DNA of 64,000 nucleotides. It comes from CAZDET01 sp964504335. Its GTDB lineage: Bacteria > Bacteroidota > Bacteroidia > Chitinophagales > Saprospiraceae. The notes under the pieces are model-generated. The model was not told where the DNA came from, searched no databases, and saw only the letters and a list, made by a program, of their open reading frames with translations. Made by a program: the position numbers and the translations under genes. The stretch covers positions 1 to 64,000 of the forward strand of contig CAZDET010000004.1 in NCBI GenBank assembly GCA_964504335.1. Reading direction: 5' to 3'. Shown here one piece after another: positions 35,250-41,914 of this stretch. Numbering within the stretch: the first letter of the stretch is position 1; the number at the start of each line of letters is the position of its first letter.

Positions 35250-35737
35250 AACTATCGTACCTACCATTTTGGTGCGTTTGCCCTGGATAAATTTTACTTC
35301 ACGTTTATCGTATACACAAGACGACAATAGCATCCACCAACCAGGTACCTATCGAAGTCGCAAGCGCCGATCCATTGAAATGGCAGAGCAAATCCCCGGG
35401 CAGGAAGCGCTAGAGGCGATCACCACATCCGAGCAGGCGGTTTTCAAGATAACGGAGCAGGCTTTACTTCGGGGCATTGACCGGATGTACGATCGGAACG
35501 TGCAATAATCTTGGTTCTCTGACAATTTTCGTGGTTATATCGACACAAATCCTCTGCCTTCAATCCTTTTAGGCCATCAGTTTTGTGTCGACCACAAAAA
35601 TTGTCAAAGGAGGTAAATCTTTTGACATCGAGCGCATCAAATCCGATATTCATACGCTTTTCGACGATTTTTTTAGTGTTCCAGACACTTTCATCAATCA
35701 TTTTCAATTAGAGGCACCGCATTCCGGAATTATTTAG
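35250..35737 (+). pseudogene. Remnant 3' part of a partner-gene paralogue, frameshifted and interrupted
   Basis: After the structured repeat, ALDKFYFTFIVYT matches GLDKFYFTFLVYR of the intact partner. A frameshift follows; then DDNSIH, RSIEMAEQIPGQEALEA and LLRGIDRM match in a second frame. A stop and an 87-base palindrome interrupt it. SFDIERIKSDIHTLF then continues the homology to a TAG at 35735-35737. Both 5' and 3' remnants cover the DKF region, so they may derive from two different paralogues joined at the repeat. Confidence 0.7.
35520..35606. repeat. 87-base palindromic element inside the partner remnant
   Basis: Left arm 35520-35549 (TGACAATTTTCGTGGT, TATA, TCGACACAAA) and right arm 35582-35606 are inverted. 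The inner 10 bases match perfectly and the outer 15 with one mismatch; the left arm carries 5 extra bases. A 32-base centre separates them. It splits the remnant between the blocks aligning to LLERR and FDIER of the intact gene. Size and form fit a small MITE; no target duplication was seen. Confidence 0.6.
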
Positions 35738-35791
35738 GCAACGATGTGGTTAGTAGCAGGTCCCTGACTTTGCACACCCAACAACCCTCCC

Positions 35792-36646
35792 ATGCGACCC
35801 ATCTACGCGATTAGCAAACTCATTTGGGCGGAACACAAGTACGCCATTGGGTTTGTCTATCTGCTCAGCCTGATCGAACAGATTTGCTACTTGCTCATTC
35901 CCGCTGCCGTCGGCCTGTTGATCGATAGCTTCATCTACGGTAAAGGGTACGGCGTGCTGGCGTTTACGCTGACGTACGTCGGCTGGCATGGCACCTCCAC
36001 CTATCGGCAGATCAAAGATACTATCGTATTCACAGAGCTATTCAATCAATTCAGCATGCGGATCATCGATGATCACCTGGAGCAGGGGATCGGAGTGACC
36101 AAAATCAACGCCCGAGTGGAAATGATGAATGAGGTGGTCGATTTCTTCGAGTACGACCTCCCCTTTGTGGTTAATAGTGTGGTTTCGGTGGTGGGTTCCT
36201 CCGTGCTTTTGTACTTTTACAACCCCAAATTATTGATCGTCTCGGTGCTGATTATTCTGCCCTCTTCGGCGATCAACTTTTTCTACGCAAAGCGGATCAT
36301 GGTTGCTACGAATCGCTACAACAACCAGTACGAGCGCCAGGTCGAGGTGATTGAACACGGTTCGCGGACGGAGCGGCTGGAATATTTCCGCAAATTGCGC
36401 GAGCTGGATATTAAAAAGTCTACGCTGGAAGCCCTGAACTTCGGATTGTTGGAGGTCTTTGTGTTCGTTATGATTATTACATCGATCTACATCATTTGCC
36501 GGACCGACGAAATGGATTATGGCAGCATTGTTGCCTCTTACGGCATCATTCTGCGTTTTGCGTACGGGTTCGATTTTATACCGCATACTACTACCCGGTT
36601 GGCTACCATGAAGGATGTGCTCGACCGTATCCGCGATTCTTTTTGA
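35792..36646 (+). CDS. ABC transporter six-transmembrane-domain protein without ATPase
   Basis: Membrane protein of 284 aa matching only the exporter-type ABC transmembrane domain: six hydrophobic helices (about 18-45, 50-70, 120-145, 148-165, 225-250, 258-275) with an intracellular-loop region (FNQFSMRIIDDHLEQGIGVTKINARVEMMNEVVDFF) typical of that fold. The chain ends where the nucleotide-binding domain should start, and no Walker motif follows in any frame before ada. Stand-alone proteins of this type exist in databases and have no defined role. It lies just after the decayed toxin cassette. Confidence 0.75.
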   Translation: MRPIYAISKLIWAEHKYAIGFVYLLSLIEQICYLLIPAAVGLLIDSFIYGKGYGVLAFTLTYVGWHGTSTYRQIKDTIVFTELFNQFSMRIIDDHLEQGIGVTKINARVEMMNEVVDFFEYDLPFVVNSVVSVVGSSVLLYFYNPKLLIVSVLIILPSSAINFFYAKRIMVATNRYNNQYERQVEVIEHGSRTERLEYFRKLRELDIKKSTLEALNFGLLEVFVFVMIITSIYIICRTDEMDYGSIVASYGIILRFAYGFDFIPHTTTRLATMKDVLDRIRDSF

Positions 36647-36747
36647 AGAGGTTTAATACCGCTTCTCAAAAAGACGCTGTTCAATTTTCGGTAGCACATT
36701 CGGGCAATCTTTCCCAATTTTGATTTTCAATCATCGCAGACGGAAAC

Positions 36748-37785
36748 ATGCACTTATCATTCGAAGAAAAATACCAGGTGATCGGCAGTAAATCACAGCT
36801 TTACGAAGGTCAGTTCATTACGGCGGTACTTACCACGGGCATTTTCTGCCGACCCTCCTGCTACGCCCGCAAGCCGAAGCGGGAAAACGTCCGGTTTTTC
36901 GATACCGTCCAGGAGGCGATCCAACACGGTTTTCGGCCGTGTAAGCTTTGCAAACCCCTACAAAAGGCGGGTGAAACGCCCGGTTACATTCAGCAACTGA
37001 TCGGTGCGCTTCAGGCCGACCCCGATTTAGTATTAAAGGATGCGGATATTCGCGCCCGCGGGATGGACCCGGTGGCAGTGCGCCGGTGGTTCAAAAAAAA
37101 CCATCGACTAACGTTTCACGCCTATCAACGGCAATTGCGGATCAATCGGGCGTACCGGCAGATTCAGGAAGGGACCTCGATTACCGACACGGCCTTTGGC
37201 GTCGGCTACGATTCGCTCAGTGGATTTAATGAGGGCTACAAAAACGTGTTCGGTCATTCTGCTTCTCAGTCGGGAGCCGATCGGGTTATTACCATTACTC
37301 GGTTTGCTACCCGATTGGGGCCCATGTTTGCCTGCGCTACGGAAAAGGGGATCTGCTTGTTGGAGTTTACGGATCGCCGTATGCTGGAAACGGAATTTCG
37401 TGATCTACGCAAGCGATTAAAGGCGGCCATTCTGCCCGGCACTCATCCCTTGCTCGAGCGCGTTCAGGTGGAGGTGGAAGAATATTTGGCTGGCTCCCGC
37501 CGGGAATTCAGCGTCCCATTGGATACACCCGGGACGGACTTTCAACAGACCGTGTGGAACGCATTGCGCACCATCCCCTACGGACGAACGCGTTCTTACC
37601 AGGAGCAGGCTGCGCTACTTGGAAACCCTAAAGCCGTACGGGCCGTGGCGGCCGCTAACGGAGCCAACCGCGTCGCCTTGATGATCCCCTGCCATCGCGT
37701 GATCGGTGCCGATGGTGATTTGAAAGGCTACGGCGGTGGATTGGCCCGTAAGCGGTGGTTGCTGGAATTGGAGGCGAACAGCTAA
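36748..37785 (+). CDS. ada: Ada: bifunctional DNA-methyl repair protein and regulator
   Basis: Repairs O6-methylguanine and methylphosphotriesters and activates the adaptive response. The 345-aa protein has the N-terminal zinc site with Cys34, Cys38, Cys65 and Cys68 (FCRPSC...RPCKLC), where Cys34 is the methyl acceptor equivalent to E. coli Cys38. An AraC-type helix-turn-helix spans about 80-170. The C-terminal methyltransferase has the acceptor Cys315 in MIPCHRVIG. All three parts are intact. An AlkA gene is not adjacent. The structured repeat copy B follows within 10 bases of its stop. Confidence 0.95.
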   Translation: MHLSFEEKYQVIGSKSQLYEGQFITAVLTTGIFCRPSCYARKPKRENVRFFDTVQEAIQHGFRPCKLCKPLQKAGETPGYIQQLIGALQADPDLVLKDADIRARGMDPVAVRRWFKKNHRLTFHAYQRQLRINRAYRQIQEGTSITDTAFGVGYDSLSGFNEGYKNVFGHSASQSGADRVITITRFATRLGPMFACATEKGICLLEFTDRRMLETEFRDLRKRLKAAILPGTHPLLERVQVEVEEYLAGSRREFSVPLDTPGTDFQQTVWNALRTIPYGRTRSYQEQAALLGNPKAVRAVAAANGANRVALMIPCHRVIGADGDLKGYGGGLARKRWLLELEANS

Positions 37786-37791
37786 GCAGGT

Positions 37792-38050
37792 ACGCTAACA
37801 TAGAGATGCCGAAGGGATAGAGGAGGCGCTCTGTTCAGGGATAGCTAGGACCGGCGGCCTTCGAACCGATTGCCGGCTCGGCCCGTCGCACACCATTATA
37901 CGTGGGTGGGAAAGCCCACCCGCCTTACCTGCCTACCGTGTGGGTATGCGAGCAGCCCGAGTGTGCGATCCGCACACGACTACCAGTAATGATAACGGCC
38001 GTAAAAAAAATCAGCAGTGGGCATTTGAAACTCCAGGTTGCCTGATCGGC
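37792..38050. repeat. GC-rich structured repeat, copy B
   Basis: Second copy of the repeat at 34943-35190, filling much of the 451-base gap between ada and the sigma factor. Hairpins: GGGTGGG-AAAG-CCCACCC (37904-37921) and GTGTGCG-ATC-CGCACAC (37961-37977). The second has the same 17-base geometry as in copy A but a T-A pair where copy A has C-G, a compensatory change. The remaining gap (38051-38236) contains the terminator-like hairpin and otherwise nothing recognisable. Confidence 0.65.
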
Positions 38051-38122
38051 AAACCGGGTCAGAACGGTAGACCAAAGATAAGCTTTGGCGGGATAGTAGT
38101 CAAGCCCTGGTTATTTCTGCTG

Positions 38123-38152
38123 AAAAAAAATCAGAGGCATAGACGCCTCTGA
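38123..38152 (-). terminator. Terminator-like hairpin, minus orientation
   Basis: TCAGAGGC (38131-38138), loop, GCCTCTGA (38145-38152), with eight A residues just before it (38123-38130), i.e. a T-run after the stem on the minus strand. No minus-strand gene feeds into it, so it may belong to the repeat or terminate an unannotated transcript. Confidence 0.5.
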
Positions 38153-38236
38153 ACAAAGGCAAAATGGAAATTTGAGCGGCCTGACTTCATACAATCTATG
38201 CTTCATCTGTTATTTGGATATGGTAATTCAAAAATC

Positions 38237-38848
38237 ATGAAAATCACGACTCACGACCAGGTAACCTCCCTTTGGCTCGATCATCGCGATGGCCTGCGCA
38301 ACTACCTGCTCAAGAAGCTGAAGGACCCGCATACCGCGGAGGATCTGACCCAGGAGGTACTGCTAAAAGTCTATAAAGCCTGTTGCTCCGATCGCCCGAT
38401 TGGAAATGCGCGGTCGTGGTTGTTCCAAATTGCCTACCACCTGGCAGTCGATTATCTGCGACGAGCCTCCAAACAAGCCGCAGAAGTACCGGAATTGCCG
38501 GACGATCCCGACTCGAATACCTGGCGGGTATTAGCCGAATTCGTGGAGCCACTCATCGATTGCTTGCCGGAAAAATACGGCCAGCCCTTGCGCTGGTATG
38601 AACTGGAAGGTGTTCCCCAGGCCGAAATTGCCCAGCGGCTGGGTTTGGGGCTCTCTGCCGCCAAAAGCCGTGTGCAGCGGGCTAGAAAGCACTTACAAAC
38701 GGAAATTGCCGAGTGCATCAATCTAGAATTGGACGACCACGGCCAACTGCTCGATTTTCGAGTGAAAGACCATTGCTCCACCCTGCTTGCCTATCAGCAG
38801 AATGGCTATCGGAAGGTGGTTGCTTCTACTCCCGTGGCTTGTTGTTAA
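38237..38848 (+). CDS. sigZ: ECF RNA polymerase sigma factor, SigZ-like, with cysteine-rich tail
   Basis: Alternative sigma factor of 203 aa from the ATG at 38237 (the frame opens at 38198 without a better start). Region 2 spans about 15-80 (LKDPHTAEDLTQEVLLKVYKA...WLFQIAYHLAVDYLRR). Region 4 spans about 100-155 (LPEKYGQPLRWYELEGVPQAEIAQRLGLGLSAAKSRVQRARKHL). A tail of about 45 residues follows, with Cys159, Cys179 and a terminal CysCys; another Cys-Cys pair is at 49-50. No anti-sigma gene is adjacent; the next gene, 63 bases on, is ArsI. Direct sensing of metal or thiol stress by the cysteines is inference. Confidence 0.82.
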   Translation: MKITTHDQVTSLWLDHRDGLRNYLLKKLKDPHTAEDLTQEVLLKVYKACCSDRPIGNARSWLFQIAYHLAVDYLRRASKQAAEVPELPDDPDSNTWRVLAEFVEPLIDCLPEKYGQPLRWYELEGVPQAEIAQRLGLGLSAAKSRVQRARKHLQTEIAECINLELDDHGQLLDFRVKDHCSTLLAYQQNGYRKVVASTPVACC

Positions 38849-38911
38849 TAAAAACATTAAAAACCTGCGTCTTTTCGCGCCTTCCTCCGTCTTGGTAGAA
38901 AATCATCAAAA

Positions 38912-39388
38912 ATGAAGCGATTACATGTCCACCTTCGGGTGCAGAATTTGCAGGAGAGTATGGAATTTTACAACGCTCTCTTCGGCCGGGAGGCCGGTGT
39001 GGTCAAACCGGATTACGCCAAATGGATGCTGGATGATCCACGGGTCAATTTTGCTATTTCCACCAGCGACTCGGCTGCGGGCATCGAACACCTGGGTATT
39101 GAAGCCGAGAGTCCCGACGAGTTGGAGGAGGTGTACGGCCGCATGAAGAACGCCAAAGGCCATGTTTCGGAAGAGGGCGATACGACTTGCTGTTATGCCA
39201 AGAGTCAGAAGTCCTGGATTACCGATCCGCAAGGGGTCGACTGGGAAGCGTTTTACACCTACGGCGATTCCACCGTATACGGCGAAGGGCGCAACGCCCG
39301 GCCCGCACCCGAGGTGATGAATCAATGGGCTGAAAACGAGGCGACCAAGGCCCCGCTTCCCACTGTGGGGAGCAACCGGTGCTGTTAA
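38912..39388 (+). CDS. arsI: ArsI/CadI-family metalloenzyme (C-As lyase-like)
   Basis: Vicinal-oxygen-chelate (glyoxalase-fold) protein of 158 aa. ArsI enzymes break the carbon-arsenic bond of trivalent methyl- and aromatic arsenicals using Fe(II) and O2. Candidate iron ligands are His7, His60 (IEHLG) and Glu112 (DWEAFY). The substrate-binding cysteine pair that marks ArsI is present at Cys93-Cys94 in TTCCYAK, so the fold is complete. A second Cys-Cys pair ends the protein. Preceded by a cysteine-rich sigma factor, but no arsR, arsB/acr3 or arsC gene is in view. Cadmium-induced CadI relatives are the alternative. Confidence 0.83.
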   Translation: MKRLHVHLRVQNLQESMEFYNALFGREAGVVKPDYAKWMLDDPRVNFAISTSDSAAGIEHLGIEAESPDELEEVYGRMKNAKGHVSEEGDTTCCYAKSQKSWITDPQGVDWEAFYTYGDSTVYGEGRNARPAPEVMNQWAENEATKAPLPTVGSNRCC

Positions 39389-39529
39389 ACTCGGATTCAG
39401 GTTAAGGTTGAGATGATGCTTGGCCTTAACCTTGCTACATCGTCGGTCGTCCAACCGGGCCGGATGATCCTTCTGCCTTTCGATTGCGTTGAAGGGTATT
39501 AATCCCCCCTCTGACTAGCAAATTATCTC

Positions 39530-40450
39530 ATGCAGAAGCGATTCAACGAAGTAGCCGTGATCGAGGAAACCGGTCTGCGCGATTGGGCCCTGGATGCCCT
39601 TCGATCACTTACTATTGGTCCTTTTCGAACCTTCCATACGAGCGCCACGGATGAAACGGAGCTAATCCGGCGAATCGGATCAGCGGATGGGGTCTTTTTG
39701 TCCTGGACCACCCAATTGAATGAGCACGTGTTGCGGGAAAGCCCGAATATTCAATTCATCGGGCTTTGTTGCAGCTTGTACGACCCTCAATCTTCCAATG
39801 TAGATGTAGATTTCGCTCAGCGCACGGGGATCACCGTTCGGGGAATTCGCGATTATGGCGACGAAGGGGTCGTTGAATTCATCACGTGCGAATTGATTCG
39901 ACTATTGAAGGGCCTGGGGGCGCATCAATGGCAAGACGAGCCGGTTGAACTGACCAATCGCAAAATCGGCATTATCGGACTAGGAACGGTAGGCAGCATG
40001 CTCGCCCGTAGGCTTCGGGCTTTTGGGGGTGATCTCTTCTATTATAGCCGCTCCCGCAAACCGGAGGCCGAGGCGGAAGGAGTGCAGTATTTACCACTCG
40101 ACCAGCTTTTGGAAACGGTAGACATGATCTCCTTTCACGTGCCTCGGGGTACCGAGTTGCTCGATGCGGCTGCCTTTCGGCAATTTGGAAACGGAAAAAT
40201 TCTCATCAACACCTCACTGGGGCCCACCTTCGACCAGGCAGCCTTCGAGCACTGGATGCAACATCCGGGCAATTACGCCATCATGGATGGCGATGGGCTG
40301 AGGCCCGATCGTGCCGTGCTGGAAGACTACCCCAATCTCATTTACCGAGACATCGTGTCTGGCTGGACGCGCGAGGCCAGAGAGCGTTTATCCCGGAAGG
40401 TGCTGGAAAATGCACACCGATTCTTGGGTGGTGGGCAATCGACCAAATGA
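39530..40450 (+). CDS. D-2-hydroxyacid dehydrogenase homologue lacking catalytic residues
   Basis: Cytosolic NAD-binding protein of 306 aa with the D-isomer 2-hydroxyacid dehydrogenase layout. The Rossmann loop GIIGLGTVGSMLARRL (about 147-162) and the NTSxG segment (about 227-231) are clear. The catalytic set is not: Leu230 stands where the substrate-binding Arg belongs (NTSLG for NTSRG). The Glu of the DxFxxE region is absent, and Asp274 (YRDIVSGWT) replaces the His of TPHIAGWT. It probably binds NAD(H) but is unlikely to be a standard dehydrogenase. Neighbours do not suggest a role. Confidence 0.75.
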   Translation: MQKRFNEVAVIEETGLRDWALDALRSLTIGPFRTFHTSATDETELIRRIGSADGVFLSWTTQLNEHVLRESPNIQFIGLCCSLYDPQSSNVDVDFAQRTGITVRGIRDYGDEGVVEFITCELIRLLKGLGAHQWQDEPVELTNRKIGIIGLGTVGSMLARRLRAFGGDLFYYSRSRKPEAEAEGVQYLPLDQLLETVDMISFHVPRGTELLDAAAFRQFGNGKILINTSLGPTFDQAAFEHWMQHPGNYAIMDGDGLRPDRAVLEDYPNLIYRDIVSGWTREARERLSRKVLENAHRFLGGGQSTK

Positions 40451-40596
40451 TGGCAGCGATATCGTTTCATCTGTTGCTAGATCAGTAATAGTCGATGAAA
40501 AGAAACTCCCGGAGCATCCGATTCCAACTGACATTCGACTTATAACGCCATGTTCATTATTAATTGATTAGGGATACTGCGACCGCGATTAAAGAT

Positions 40597-41088
40597 TTAA
40601 TCCTTTAGCCTCAGTAAAAACCGCTCGATTTGCCGCCGGTGGCGCAGGATATGGACGATGGCGTGTTCCATCAATTGCTCGACATCGTAGGTCTGGCCCC
40701 AGCGAACGTGAATTTTCTTGGCCTCCTCGTTTTCCTCCAGCTTTATGTCCGGAAAATCCATGAATACCCGTTCGGTAAAGGAAAACATGTCTTGCAGGTC
40801 CTGCCGGTACTCGGCTACGGTAGTGTACTGCATACCCGCCTTGTAATCAATGGATTCCCCCATCCACTTTCGAATGGCGGTGGCGTATCCGTAGCCTGCC
40901 CGCACGACGTGGGTCAGGATTGTTTGGATGGAGACACAATCCGGATCCTTTGTCTCGTGGTCGACGATAGTGGTAAGGTCCTTGGAGGTAACGGGATCGA
41001 TGACCTGATGCAGATCGTCAAGGGCCCGCTCGTATTCGTCCAGTAGGGCGCCGACGGCACCCTGGTCTCGATAGGTGGTGTAACTCAT
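40597..41088 (-). CDS. DinB-family protein
   Basis: Four-helix-bundle DinB/YfiT-like protein of 163 aa. These are putative metal-dependent transferases, often using low-molecular-weight thiols. The three metal histidines are recognisable: one in ILTHVVRAGYGYA near residue 60, and two in MEHAIVHILRHRRQIERFL near residues 140-150, the family C-terminal HxxxH pattern. Substrate unknown. The minus-strand gene is convergent with the dehydrogenase-like gene and divergent from the MBL gene. Confidence 0.85.
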   Translation of the reverse strand: MSYTTYRDQGAVGALLDEYERALDDLHQVIDPVTSKDLTTIVDHETKDPDCVSIQTILTHVVRAGYGYATAIRKWMGESIDYKAGMQYTTVAEYRQDLQDMFSFTERVFMDFPDIKLEENEEAKKIHVRWGQTYDVEQLMEHAIVHILRHRRQIERFLLRLKD

Positions 41089-41150
41089 TGTAGTAAACGC
41101 TTTATTATTCGGTCTGTTAGGTTAGTATTTCCATCAAAATTCGTTGGCTC

Positions 41151-41897
41151 ATGCAAACGGTTCTCACCCTCGCTTTACTGGTATTTTCCTTGTCTTTCAG
41201 TAGCAACTGCCATGGGCAGGGAGAAGTTACCAACTCAAAAGCGCTTCAAATCGAACCCATTCTGCACGGCTCGTTAGTGCTTCAGTTCGGAGAACAAACC
41301 ATCTTCATCGATCCCTACGGAGGTGCAGAACGGTTTGCGGCGTTCGGTGCCCCCGACCTCGTATTGATTACCCATCCCCACGGCGACCATCTCAACCCCA
41401 AAACCCTGCAAGGGCTTAGCTTGACCAACGCAGAGCTGATTGCCCCTCAGGCCGTTGTGGATAAATTGGGTGATTTCTCTTTCCGCCAAATCACCAAGCT
41501 CGACAATGGTCAGATCCGGGACATTGCCAATGGCCAGGTAGAAGCCGTGCCTATGTACAATCTCCCCAACGATGAAACCGCTCGCCATCCCAAGGGATGG
41601 GGCAACGGCTATGTGATTACCCTCGGTCAACAACGCATCTACATTTCCGGAGACACGGAAGACATCCCCGAAATGCGCCAACTAGAGGACATCGATATTG
41701 CCTTCGTCTGCATGAATCTACCCTACACCATGGATGTCGACCATGCTGCCGATGCCGTTATTGCCTTTCAGCCGGCTGTTGTGTATCCTTATCACTACCG
41801 AAATGGCGATCGCACCTACGGAGATGTAGAGCGCTTTCGCCAATTGGTAACTGCTGCAACCGGCAATATTGAAGTTCGACTCGCCAACTGGTATTAA
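41151..41897 (+). CDS. Exported metallo-beta-lactamase-fold hydrolase (UlaG-like)
   Basis: Protein of 248 aa with a signal peptide (about residues 1-23, MQTVLTLALLVFSLSFSSNCHGQ) followed by an MBL fold. The metal motif HxHxDH appears as LITHPHGDHLNP near residue 75; the later His and Asp are in the FISGDTE-like stretch (YISGDTED) and the PYHYRNGD end. It resembles the UlaG-like branch that includes L-ascorbate lactonase and many uncharacterised enzymes. Substrate unknown. It converges with the M14 peptidase. Confidence 0.82.
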   Translation: MQTVLTLALLVFSLSFSSNCHGQGEVTNSKALQIEPILHGSLVLQFGEQTIFIDPYGGAERFAAFGAPDLVLITHPHGDHLNPKTLQGLSLTNAELIAPQAVVDKLGDFSFRQITKLDNGQIRDIANGQVEAVPMYNLPNDETARHPKGWGNGYVITLGQQRIYISGDTEDIPEMRQLEDIDIAFVCMNLPYTMDVDHAADAVIAFQPAVVYPYHYRNGDRTYGDVERFRQLVTAATGNIEVRLANWY

Positions 41898-41914
41898 TCA
41901 AGGTGTTGATTATA

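Noticed and set aside
37940..38152. 70-aa ORF in the gap after ada
   Set aside because: It lies in structured repeat copy B; copy A reads a similar peptide only because the DNA is homologous, and both peptides are low-complexity with no family.
40587..40602. GATTAAA-GA-TTTAATC as a terminator
   Set aside because: A/T stem with a two-base loop and no T-run on either strand; likely chance.
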